This document shows, in pieces, positions 6,223 through 14,300 of a stretch of 22,742 nucleotides of DNA. Origin of the DNA: JALYQB01 sp035640155 (GTDB lineage Bacteria > Actinomycetota > Actinomycetes > Mycobacteriales > Pseudonocardiaceae); the NCBI GenBank assembly GCA_035640155.1, contig DASQWR010000215.1:1-22742 (forward strand). The letters are read 5' to 3'. The notes under the pieces were generated by a model. That model saw nothing but the letters and a program-made list of their open reading frames with translations. It had not been told where the DNA came from and did no database searches. Positions within the stretch are counted from its first letter, which is position 1, and every line of letters begins with the position of its first letter. The translations under genes were made by a program, and so were the position numbers.

Positions 6223-6356
6223 GGCTCGCTCTCCTCGACGCCTGGTGCGCCCGCCATCCAACCACGCGCCCACCACCAGGGCGGGCATGACAGACTCGGC
6301 AGCAAACCAGGCGCCCGCCGCGGCGAACGAGGCACGGGAGGAGAAAGGGGAGCAGC

Positions 6357-6431
6357 ATGTCGAAGCGTGGACGCAAGAAGCGCAGCCGCAAGAAGAGCAG
6401 CGCCAACCACGGCAATCGCCCGAACAGCTGA
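6357..6431 (+). CDS. Ribosomal protein bL37, 24 aa
   Basis: An extremely basic 24-residue peptide starting MSKRGRKKRSRKK and ending NHGNRPNS, with AGGGGAG five bases before the ATG. It has the length, the KRGRKKR start and the ANHG.RPN end of bL37, the short actinobacteria-specific large-subunit protein seen in cryo-EM structures of mycobacterial ribosomes. It is single-copy and transcribed opposite to both neighbours (the biotin/lipoyl carrier and rsrA). At this length a gene is easily missed by automatic annotation. The protein would sit in the 50S subunit contacting 23S rRNA. Confidence 0.9.
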   Translation: MSKRGRKKRSRKKSSANHGNRPNS

Positions 6432-6437
6432 GCGGCC

Positions 6438-6472
6438 CGGCGGCTCTCCCGGGGCCTCCGTCGGGCCCGCCG
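6438..6472. terminator. Weak GC-rich hairpin between bL37 and rsrA
   Basis: CGGCGG (6438-6443) can pair with CCGCCG (6467-6472) around a partly paired GC-rich loop, in the 47-base gap between the convergent stops of bL37 and rsrA. It is much weaker than the other hairpins in the window. Confidence 0.35.
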
Positions 6473-6478
6473 CCCAGC

Positions 6479-6838
6479 TCAGCGCTGTTGACGCACTTCA
6501 GTGCTGCTGCGCACCTCGATCACCGTGCCGTCGCCGCTGCGCTCGACCGTGACGTCCGCACTGTGCACCGACACCTCGGCCTGCTGCACCACGATCGCGC
6601 GGATGGACTGGCGCAACCGCTGCCGCAACCCGTCCGGTGCGGCGTCGCCGCCGCACTTGCGGGCCAGCAGTGCCTTGAGATGCTCCTCCAGCCCGAACTC
6701 CTCGAGGCACGGCCCGCACTCGTCCAGGTGTCGCTGGAGCACCCGGCGTCGTTCCCCGTCGCACTCGTTGTCCAGGAACATCCACACGTCGGCGAGCACC
6801 TCGCCGCAGTTGGTCTCGTGCGGCTGTCCGCAACTCAC
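6479..6838 (-). CDS. rsrA: Anti-sigma factor RsrA, zinc-dependent (ZAS family)
   Basis: A 119-aa redox-sensing anti-sigma factor that binds the downstream-acting sigma factor when reduced and releases it on disulfide formation. The zinc/redox residues fall at C3, H7, C11, H37, C41 and C44, the same positions as in Streptomyces coelicolor RsrA, including the H-X3-C-X2-C motif HLDECGPC. The C-terminal 40 residues (VSVHSADVTVERSGDGTVIEV) are hydrophilic, strand-rich and longer than needed for sigma binding. The GTG start overlaps the sigR stop by four bases, so the two are translationally coupled and made in matched amounts. The M. tuberculosis counterpart is RshA. Confidence 0.95.
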   Translation of the reverse strand: MSCGQPHETNCGEVLADVWMFLDNECDGERRRVLQRHLDECGPCLEEFGLEEHLKALLARKCGGDAAPDGLRQRLRQSIRAIVVQQAEVSVHSADVTVERSGDGTVIEVRSSTEVRQQR

Positions 6839-7509
6839 GACGCCACCTCCTCACCGCGCAGGAAGCCACGTTCCCGTGCCACATCGGTGAGCATCTCCCG
6901 CAGCTGCTTGCGGCCCCGGTGCAACCGCGACATCACAGTTCCGATGGGAGTGCCCATGATCTCGGCGATCTCCCGGTAGGCGAAGCCCTCCACGTCGGCG
7001 AGGTACACTGCCATCCGGAAGTCCTCGGCGAGCTCACCCAGCGCGTCCTTGACGTCGGAGTCGGGCAGCTGGTCCAGCGCCTCCATCTCCGCGGAGCGCA
7101 ACCCGCTCGAGGTGTGCTGCTCGGCCTGCGCGAGCTGCCAGTCGGTGATCTCCTCGGACGGCTGTTGCACCGGCTGGCGCTGCCGCTTTCGGTAGCCGTT
7201 GATATAGCTGTTGGTGAGGATGCGGTACATCCACGCCTTGAGGTTGGTGCCCTCGCGGAAGGAGCCGAAACCGTTGTATGCCTTGAGGTAGGCCTCCTGC
7301 ACCAGATCCTCGGCATCGGCCGGATTGCGGGTCATCCGCAGGGCGGCGGCATAGAGCTGGTCCAGCAGCGGCAGCGCGTCGTGCTCGAAGCGCGCCGTTC
7401 GCTCCTCTGGCGTCTCCACTGACTCGCGCTCCGGCCCCTCGTCCGCGACACGGCCAGCGGTGCTGCCCTCAGCGGGGCCTGCGGCGGCGCCGTCGAACTC
7501 GTCTGGCAC
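6835..7509 (-). CDS. sigR: ECF sigma factor SigR (SigH), short isoform
   Basis: Group IV sigma factor controlling the thiol-oxidative stress regulon. The 224-aa short form has region 2 at about residues 38-105 (LLDQLYAAALRMTRNPADAEDLVQEAYLKAY, then NLKAWMYRILTNSYINGYRK) and region 4 at about residues 155-205 (GFAYREIAEIMGTPIGTVMSRLHRGRKQL). The sequence is close to M. tuberculosis SigH (216 aa) and Streptomyces SigR. I place the main start at GTG 7509, which has AAGGGAGAG four bases upstream. The frame is open to a second GTG at 7707, exactly where a SigR-type promoter would start the transcript, so a 290-aa long isoform is likely under stress. rsrA overlaps the stop. The order sigR-rsrA-carrier-whiB1 is conserved with mycobacteria. 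Confidence 0.93.
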   Translation of the reverse strand: MPDEFDGAAAGPAEGSTAGRVADEGPERESVETPEERTARFEHDALPLLDQLYAAALRMTRNPADAEDLVQEAYLKAYNGFGSFREGTNLKAWMYRILTNSYINGYRKRQRQPVQQPSEEITDWQLAQAEQHTSSGLRSAEMEALDQLPDSDVKDALGELAEDFRMAVYLADVEGFAYREIAEIMGTPIGTVMSRLHRGRKQLREMLTDVARERGFLRGEEVAS

Positions 7510-7707
7510 GGCTCTCCCTTCCCGCCGCACGACTCCGCCCACCGGGTCCGCGCCCTCCGCACGGTCCGGTGGGACAGCCGGGTCCGTAGGGATCTCCGAA
7601 GAGAGTACGCGCCCGCGTCGCGCCCGGCCGGGTATGCCGGGCCGGCGGGACTGATCTGGCGCCGCGATGCGCCGGCGTGCCGCGGGACGTCCCACTGTGC
7701 TGACCAC
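7510..7707 (-). other. 66-codon N-terminal extension giving a long SigR isoform
   Basis: This in-frame, stop-free stretch runs from GTG 7707 to the short SigR start. It is rich in Arg, Pro, Ala and Gly and has no Shine-Dalgarno sequence at 7707. S. coelicolor makes an unstable long isoform (SigR') from a stress-induced transcript with an extension of similar size. Translation of this one from a leaderless message is inferred from the promoter position. Confidence 0.6.
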
Positions 7708-7716
7708 GTTCAGCTC

Positions 7717-7744
7717 AACGCCACCCGTTGCCGAAGCGATTCCC
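7717..7744 (-). promoter_or_regulatory. SigR-dependent promoter of sigR-rsrA
   Basis: On the minus strand GGGAAT (7744-7739) is followed after 19 bases by GTT (7719-7717, within CGTTGAG). This matches the SigR/SigH consensus GGGAAY-N18/19-GTT. The expected transcript start is at or within a base or two of GTG 7707. It indicates positive autoregulation and a leaderless long isoform. Confidence 0.8.
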
Positions 7745-7752
7745 GAGAGCGC

Positions 7753-8892
7753 TCAGCTCTGCACCGCGACCCCGGACTCGATGAGGGCCTCCACGTCGGG
7801 CACGCCCCAGTCGGTGAGCGCGGTCCTGGTGTGCGCGCCGGGCGCGGCGGGCGGAGCCGGTACCGCGGCGGGCGTGCGGCTGAACCGGGGCGCCGGAGCG
7901 GGCACCCGCACCCCGTCCACCTCGGCGAACGTCCCGCGAGCAGCCAGCTGCGGATGGTCCGGGGCTTCGGTCATCCCGAGCACCGGCGCCACGCAGGCGT
8001 CGGTGCCGTCGAAGGCCGCCGCCCACTCCTCCCGGGTCCGGCTCGCGAACACCGCGGCGATCCGGTCGCGCAGCGCTGGCCAGCTCGCCGGATCGCCCCG
8101 CTCTGCTTCGGACGGGTCCAGCCCCAGCTTCGCGACGAACTCCGCATAGAACCTCGGCTCCAGCGCACCCACCGCCATGTGCTCGCCGTCCGAGGTCTGG
8201 TAGACGTCGTAGAACGGCGCCCCGGTGTCGAGCAGGTTCACTCCCCGCTCGTCGCGCCAGCCCCCCGCGGCGAGCATCCCGTAGATCGCGGTCATCAGCG
8301 ACGCCGCACCGTCCACGATGGCCGCGTCCACCACCTGGCCCCGGCCCGACCGGGACACCTCGTGCAGCGCGGCCAGCACGCCGACCACCAGGTAGAGCGC
8401 ACCGCCGCCGAAGTCACCGACCACGTTGATCGGCACCTGCGGCGGCCCGCCGGCCCGGCCCATGGCGTGCAGCGCGCCGCTCACCGCGAGATAGTTGATG
8501 TCGTGCCCCGCGGTCCGCGCCCACGGCCCGTCCTGGCCCCAGCCGGTCATCCGGCCGTAGACCAGCTTCGGGTTGCGCTCCAAACAGGCGTCCGGACCAA
8601 TTCCGAGCCGCTCGGTGACCCCGGGACGGAAGCCCTCGAGCAGCACGTCGGCGCGCTCGAGAAGGCGCACCACCGTCTCGACGCCCTCGGGCCGGCGCAG
8701 GTCCAGCAGCACTGAGCGGCGCCCCCGCTCCAGCGCCACGAGCCGCGGCGCCGAGGCTCGCTCGGGCCGTTCGATGCGCAGCACCTCGGCACCGAGATCG
8801 CAGAGCAGCATCCCGGCGAACGGGACCGGCCCGATGCCACCGAGCTCCACGACGCGGACACCCGCGAGGGGGCCGCGGCGGCTGGAGGTCAC
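7753..8892 (-). CDS. Alpha-methylacyl-CoA racemase-type family III CoA transferase (CaiB/BaiF)
   Basis: A 379-aa enzyme of the CaiB/BaiF fold, closest in plan to alpha-methylacyl-CoA racemase. The racemase catalytic residues are present: H130 in GHDINYLAVSGAL, D160 in INVVGDFGGGA and E245 in GALEPRFY. All three are shifted by the same four residues from H126, D156 and E241 of M. tuberculosis MCR, which argues for racemization of 2-methylacyl-CoA esters rather than CoA transfer. It would act in degradation of branched fatty acids or sterol side chains. The frame is open far upstream with no similarity; GTG 8892 fits the family start (LAGVRVVELGGIGPVPFAGMLL). The only strong Shine-Dalgarno sequence (8920-8927) serves a tiny upstream ORF whose stop overlaps this GTG. 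Confidence 0.92.
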   Translation of the reverse strand: MTSSRRGPLAGVRVVELGGIGPVPFAGMLLCDLGAEVLRIERPERASAPRLVALERGRRSVLLDLRRPEGVETVVRLLERADVLLEGFRPGVTERLGIGPDACLERNPKLVYGRMTGWGQDGPWARTAGHDINYLAVSGALHAMGRAGGPPQVPINVVGDFGGGALYLVVGVLAALHEVSRSGRGQVVDAAIVDGAASLMTAIYGMLAAGGWRDERGVNLLDTGAPFYDVYQTSDGEHMAVGALEPRFYAEFVAKLGLDPSEAERGDPASWPALRDRIAAVFASRTREEWAAAFDGTDACVAPVLGMTEAPDHPQLAARGTFAEVDGVRVPAPAPRFSRTPAAVPAPPAAPGAHTRTALTDWGVPDVEALIESGVAVQS

Positions 8893-8912
8893 GAGTCGGC
8901 CTCGACGCGCAT
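8889..8912 (-). other. 7-codon upstream ORF (MRVEADS) overlapping the CoA transferase start
   Basis: ATG 8912 follows AGGAGGAG (8920-8927) at seven bases, reads seven codons, and its TGA overlaps the GTG of the CoA transferase in a GTGA junction. The ribosome site is thus placed for the leader peptide and not for the enzyme, pointing to translational coupling. A sequence error joining the two is possible. Confidence 0.5.
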
Positions 8913-9012
8913 CGCGTATCTCCTCCTGGCCCGCCGTAGCGGGACGCCAGCATCCTGCCGGAAGCCTCGGGGTGCCTCCCCGGACCCAGCGGTACTGAGG
9001 CACAATCTCAGG

Positions 9013-9609
9013 GTGGCGGAGCCCGGAAGGACATCGAGTGTCAGCAGACACCTCCGGAGGTGGGCCGCCCAGGGACGTCGGCGAGGACGTGGCCGGGTGG
9101 ATCACGCCTTCCGGCGCGCCGTGCTCGAACGGCTGAGGACGGTCGACGGCATCGCCGAGCACACCAGTTCGGATCTCCCGGTGCCCGTACTGCGCACCCA
9201 GCTCCACCGGATCACCCAGGGCTGGCGCGAGCTGCTCACCGAGCACCAGCCCAATGCGGGAGGTCGCTGCCCGGTCTGCTCCGGATGGTGGCGGGGGCGC
9301 AGATGGCCCTGCCAGGTCTGGGCCACGGCACACTTCCGGCTGATCGGCGACATCTCGGCCGAGGCGCCACCGAGCCCCGGGGCGCCACAGCCGGGGTCGC
9401 CACTTGGCTCCTCCTTCCCCCGCGCCCGCGAAGTCGAGATCATCGACCGGCGGCTCGGCGATGCTCCCGACCGCGCCCGCGTCGACTCCCCACCCCGACC
9501 GCCGGTCGCCTCGCCGGAGCCCGAGACCGTAGCGATCCACCGGGCCGCCGTCATCGAGCGGTCCCCGACCAGTCCGCGGCCGCGCCTCGCCCGACGTCCG
9601 CGTGGCTGA
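9013..9609 (+). CDS. Hypothetical protein with CPVC...WPC motif, 198 aa
   Basis: The N-terminal 60 residues are basic (RHLRRWAAQGRRRGRGRVDHAFRRAVLERL). A helical middle part (LPVPVLRTQLHRITQGWRELL) follows, then GRCPVCSGWWRGRRWPCQVW, which could bind zinc through three cysteines. The C-terminal 80 residues are Pro/Arg-rich and disordered. Similar CP.C/WPC segments occur in small actinobacterial proteins without known function. The GTG start at 9013 lacks a clear Shine-Dalgarno sequence, but CACAAT seven bases before it could be a leaderless -10. The stop overlaps the start of the following ABC ATPase gene by eight bases, so they may form an operon. The true start could be further in. Confidence 0.6.
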   Translation: MAEPGRTSSVSRHLRRWAAQGRRRGRGRVDHAFRRAVLERLRTVDGIAEHTSSDLPVPVLRTQLHRITQGWRELLTEHQPNAGGRCPVCSGWWRGRRWPCQVWATAHFRLIGDISAEAPPSPGAPQPGSPLGSSFPRAREVEIIDRRLGDAPDRARVDSPPRPPVASPEPETVAIHRAAVIERSPTSPRPRLARRPRG

Positions 9610-10552
9610 GGCCGCGCCGCCCAGGGACGTGCACGACGGCAGTGGCCGTGTGGTGGTGGACGGGCTCACCAAGAGCTTCGGGTCCGTGACCGCGGTGACC
9701 GGCCTGGGTTTCGCCGTGGAACCCGGGTCGGTGACCGGGTTCCTGGGCCCCAACGGGTCGGGCAAGACGACGACGTTGCGGATGATCCTCGGCCTGGTCC
9801 ACCCGGACGCGGGGACCGCCACCGTCAACGGGGTGCCGTTCGGTCACCTCGGGCACCCGGCGCGGGTGGTGGGCGCGGTGCTGGAGGCGCAGGGCTTCCA
9901 TCCCTCGCGACGAGCGCGCTCGCACCTCAAAGTCTACGCGGCCGCGATCGGAGCGCGCTCCGAACGGGTCGACGAAATGCTGCACCTGGTGGGCCTCGGG
10001 CCCGCGGCCACCCGTCGCGCCGGGGGATACTCGCTGGGCATGCGGCAGCGGCTGGCCCTGGCCACCGCGCTGCTCGGTGATCCGCAGATTCTGGTGCTCG
10101 ACGAGCCGGCCAACGGCATGGACCCCGAGGGCATCGCCTGGTTGCGAGCGTTTCTGCAGGCCTTCGCCCGCTCGGGTCGCACCGTGCTGGTGGCCAGCCA
10201 TTTGCTGGCCGAGATCGAGCAGACCGTCGACCAGGTGGTGATCGTCAGCCGCGGTGCGTGCGTCTACAACGGGTCCCTCGAGGGACTGCGTCACGGGCAG
10301 CGCTCCCGGGTGCTCGTCGCGGCGTCCGACGGCCGGGCCCTGGTCGCCGCGCTGCGCGCCCGGGACGTCACGGACGTAGAGCAGCGGATGGACGGCCGGC
10401 TCGCGATCGGTGGGCTGGACCGGTGGCAGATCGCGCACCTCGCGCTCGAGGCGGGGGTGGCGCTGTACGACCTTGCGGAGGAACGGGTGGACCTCGAGCA
10501 GATCTTCCTGCGGCTGACCTCCGGCCAGTACGACGGGGAGCGGTGGCGATGA
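9602..10552 (+). CDS. ABC transporter ATP-binding protein (DrrA/CcmA-like)
   Basis: A 316-aa nucleotide-binding subunit. Walker A GPNGSGKTT is at 49-57, the Q-loop EAQGF near residue 99, signature YSLGMRQRLALA near 142-153, Walker B ILVLDEPANGMD near 162-173, and the H-loop histidine at about 200 (ASHLL). About 100 C-terminal residues form the extra domain usual in ABC-2 type systems. With the overlapping permease it would build an ABC-2 exporter; the substrate cannot be told (drug, lipid or peptide). The signature has LGMRQ in place of LSGGQ, which is common in this subfamily. GTG 9602 overlaps the upstream gene; a later GTG (9632 or 9653) would lose only non-conserved residues. Confidence 0.92.
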   Translation: MAEAAPPRDVHDGSGRVVVDGLTKSFGSVTAVTGLGFAVEPGSVTGFLGPNGSGKTTTLRMILGLVHPDAGTATVNGVPFGHLGHPARVVGAVLEAQGFHPSRRARSHLKVYAAAIGARSERVDEMLHLVGLGPAATRRAGGYSLGMRQRLALATALLGDPQILVLDEPANGMDPEGIAWLRAFLQAFARSGRTVLVASHLLAEIEQTVDQVVIVSRGACVYNGSLEGLRHGQRSRVLVAASDGRALVAALRARDVTDVEQRMDGRLAIGGLDRWQIAHLALEAGVALYDLAEERVDLEQIFLRLTSGQYDGERWR

Positions 10553-11376
10553 TCCGGGCTCAGTTGATCCGGGCCCCGTTGATCCGGGCCGAGTACCACA
10601 AGATCTTCTCCACCAAGCTGTGGTGGGGCCTGCTCATTCCGGTGGCGCTCACCGCGCTGCTGTTCAACCTGGCCGGCGGTGGGTTCGCCAGCATCGTCGC
10701 CGACCGATCCGGTGGTCTGGAGCCGCCGCTCGCACTGGTCACCCTCGGCCTGACGATGAGCTTCACGGCGACCTTCGCGGCCATCTTTGGGGCGCTTGCG
10801 GTCAGCTCCGAGCACCGGCACCGCACGATCACCACCACCCTGCTCACGGGTTCGTCCCGGCAGGCCGTGCTCGGCGCCAAGCTCGTCGCGCACGGGAGCA
10901 TCGGCTTGCTCTACGCCCTCGCGACGGTGCTGTTCGGGGCACTCGGCGCGAGCATCGGCGGGGGCAGCCTCGCCGATCCTGGCACATTCCTCGCGGTGGC
11001 CGGCCACGGCTGCCTCGCGGTGCTGCTCTGGACGATGCTCGGCATCGGCGTCGGATCCCTGATCGGCAACCAGGTCGCTGCCGTGCTCACCCTGGTGCTC
11101 TACTCGCTGATCGTCGATCCGCTCATCGGGGGCTTCCTCGCCGCCGCGGACATCCCGGAAGTCGCCGACTACCTGCCCGACGGCGCCTCGGCCGCTCTCA
11201 CCACCGACGTCGCGTTGCGGCAGCTCGCCGGAAGTGAGCTGCCCGCCGAGCTGGGTGTCGGCCTCTCCGCCTTCGCCACCGTGCCGTGGTGGGCCGGGGC
11301 TCTCCTGCTGGCCGGGTACACGGTGCTGCTGGTCGGCCTCGGTGGCGTCGCCGGCGTCCGCCGCGACATCACGTGA
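10549..11376 (+). CDS. ABC-2 type transporter permease
   Basis: A 275-aa membrane subunit with six hydrophobic segments: about residues 25-45, 60-85, 107-130, 140-160, 168-192 and 240-265. The cytoplasmic SSEHRHRTITTTLLTGSSRQAVLGAKL between segments 2 and 3 is the typical coupling region of ABC-2 permeases. The ATG overlaps the TGA of the ATPase gene (ATGA), so they are co-translated. The first 18 residues consist of a threefold repeat IRAQL-IRAPL-IRAEY encoded by 15-nt direct repeats. It probably pairs with two copies of the upstream ATPase to export an unknown substrate. Confidence 0.9.
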   Translation: MIRAQLIRAPLIRAEYHKIFSTKLWWGLLIPVALTALLFNLAGGGFASIVADRSGGLEPPLALVTLGLTMSFTATFAAIFGALAVSSEHRHRTITTTLLTGSSRQAVLGAKLVAHGSIGLLYALATVLFGALGASIGGGSLADPGTFLAVAGHGCLAVLLWTMLGIGVGSLIGNQVAAVLTLVLYSLIVDPLIGGFLAAADIPEVADYLPDGASAALTTDVALRQLAGSELPAELGVGLSAFATVPWWAGALLLAGYTVLLVGLGGVAGVRRDIT

Positions 11377-11397
11377 TCCTCTTCACTCCCGCATAGC

Positions 11398-14300
11398 GTG
11401 GTCGTCGTGCCCGAACCCCCGTCCGCGCCGACCGGTTGGATCCGACGGCTGGCGCGTGCCTGCTGGCGGCACCCCAAGCTCACTGTCGCGGCGCTCACGG
11501 CGTCCGGCATCGGGATGGGCATCGAGTCGGTCACCCCGCTTCTGACCAAGGTCGCGGTGGACGACGCGGTGGCCGGCGAGACCGGCCGGCTGGTGCCGCT
11601 GGTCGCCGGTGTGCTGGCCATCGCGGTGCTGCGCTTCGGTAGCGCTTTCGTGCGCCGCTACCTGGGCGGCCGGCTGTCGCTGGACGTGCAGCACGACCTG
11701 CGCCGCTCGGTGTTCCGCGCCGTACAGCGACTCGACGGCGCCGAGCAGGACGCGTTGCGGACCGGGCAGGTGATCTCGCGCGCGATCTCCGACCTGCAGC
11801 TGCTGCAGGGAATGCTGTCCATGGTGCCGCTGGTCGCGGGCAGCGTGGTGCTGTTCGTCGTGGCGCTGGGCGCGATGCTCTGGCTCTCCCCCGTGCTCAC
11901 CGTCGTGGCCCTGGTCGTGGTTCCCGCGGGTGGGGTGCTCACCGCCCGTACCCGGCACCGGCTGTTCCCGGCCACCTGGTCGGCCCAGCAGCGCGCCGCC
12001 GACGTCGCCGAGCACGTCGAGGAGAGCGTCACCGGCGTCCGGGTGCTCAAGGGCTTCGGACAGGAGGCCCGCGCGGTCGCGACACTGGAGATCACCGCCC
12101 GCCGGCTGTTCGCCGAACGGATCCGGGCCGCGCGCCTCACGTCCACGTTCGCACCCACGCTCTCCGCGCTCCCCTCGGTGGGCCAGGTCGGGGTGTTCGC
12201 GCTCGGGGGGTGGCTCGCCCTGCGCGGGGAGATCACCATCGGCACATTCGTCGCCTTTGCCACCTACCTGGCGATGCTCATCGGCCCGGCGCGCATGGTG
12301 GCTTACCTGATGATCACCGCGCAGCTCGGCAGGGCCGCCGTCGAGCGGGTGTACGAGGTGACCGACTCGCAGCCCGAGGTCCGCGAGAAGCCGGATCCGA
12401 CCGACCTGCGCGAGGGACCGCTCTCGGTGCGGCTGGACGGGGTGCGGTTCGGCTACACCCGCAGCGAACCGGTGCTCGACGGCGTCTCGCTCGAGGTCCG
12501 ACCCGGCGAGACGCTGGCGCTCGTCGGTACCGCGGGCTCGGGCAAGTCCACGGTGTCGCTGCTGCTACCCCGGTTCTACGACGTGCAGGACGGCGCGGTG
12601 CGCGTCGGCGGCGTCGACGTCCGCGACCTGCGCCTGGCGTCACTGCGCCAGGCGTTGGGGATGGTGTTCGAGGACGCCTTCCTGTTCTCCGACACGGTGC
12701 GCGCCAACATCGCCTACGGCGTCCCGGACGCCACCGACGAGCAGGTGCAGGCGGCGGCGCGAGCTGCGATGTCCCACGACTTCATCTCCGCGCTGCCCGA
12801 GGGCTACGACACCCGGGTCGGCGAGCGGGGCCTGACCCTGTCGGGCGGGCAACGCCAGCGGATCGCCCTGGCCCGCGCGCTGCTGTCCGACCCGCGGATC
12901 CTGGTGCTCGACGATGCCACCAGCGCGGTGGACGCCGCCACCGAGACGGCGATCCACCACACGCTGCGGGCGGTCACCGCACACCGCACCACGCTGCTCA
13001 TCGCGCACCGGCGGTCCTCCCTCGCCCTTGCCGACCGCATCGCGGTGCTCGACGCCGGTCGGGTCGTCGACATCGGCACCTCCGCCGAGCTCACCGGGCG
13101 GTGCACGCTCTTCCGCGCGCTGCTGGCCGGCCCGGGCGAGGTGATCGAGGACCTCCAGGCCGGCGCAAATGCTACCGCCACCCCCGGCCCGGACGGCTGC
13201 ACCCCTGAGCTGTGGCCGGATGAGGTGGTGGCCACCGAGGTCGCCGAGGCCGCTGGGGCTGTCGGGTCCGCGGCGAGCCCGCCTGCCACCCCCGAGCTGC
13301 TCGCGGCCGTCGCGGCACTGCCACCGGCCACCGCGCAGGTCCAGGTGCGCGACGCTGACCTCCCCGCACCCGATCTCGGCAGACCCGAAGCCGGCTTCCG
13401 GCTCGCCCGGCTGCTGCGCCCGGTTCGGGGGTGCCTGGCGCTGGTCGTGCTGCTCGTCGCCCTCGACGCGGTGGCCACCATCGCCTTTCCCGCCCTCGGC
13501 GGGCTGGCCGTGCGAGCGATCACCGGTCAGCAGTCGCGGCTGCTGGTCGTCGCGGTGGGTATCGGCGTGGGGGTACTGGTGCTCGCCTGGGTGGTGCAGG
13601 CGGTGCAGACAGTGGTCGCGGCGCGGGCTGGCGAGACGCTGCTCTACCTGCTGCGCGTTCGCAGCTTCTCCCACCTGCAACGGCTCGGCCTGGACTACTA
13701 CGAGCGCGAGATGGCCGGCCGGATCATGACCCGGATGACCACCGACGTGGATGCGCTGTCCACCTTCCTGCAGACCGGCCTGTCCACCGCGGTGGTGAGC
13801 ATGGTGACGGTGCTCGGCGTGGCGGCCGCGCTGGTCGTGACCAACTCTGACCTTGCGCTGGTCGTGATGGCTGCGCTCCCGGTGCTCCTCGTCGCGACGC
13901 TGGTGTTCCGGCGGCTGTCCTCGCGGGCCTACGCCGAGGCCCGAGACCGGGTCAGCGAGGTCAACGCCGACCTGCAGGAGAACGTGTCCGGGGTGCGGGT
14001 GGCGCAGGCGTTCACCCGTGAGCTGCACTCGGCTCGGGAGTTCACCTCTCGCAGCGACGCCTACCGGCGCTCCCGGCTGCGCGCGCAGCGTTACATCGCG
14101 ATGTACTTCCCGTTCGTGGCCTTCCTCTCCGACGTCGCGCAGGCCGCGGTGCTCGGGATCGGCGCCGCTGGGGTCGCGGCGGGCTCCGTCACCCCCGCGG
14201 TGCTCACCGCGTTCCTGCTCTACCTGGGCCTGTTCTTCGCCCCGCTGCAGCAGCTCTCCCAGGTGTTCGACGGCTACCAGCAGGCCGCGGTCGGCCTGCG

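Noticed and set aside
7746..7760. Short AGAGC/GCTCT inverted repeat at the end of the CoA transferase gene
   Set aside because: Five-base arms overlapping the stop codon are too weak to call a terminator or an operator, though it borders the SigR promoter.
8893..9828. The CoA-transferase frame continuing 312 codons upstream
   Set aside because: It runs antisense through the CPVC protein and ABC ATPase genes and shows no similarity; the enzyme's conserved start is at 8892.
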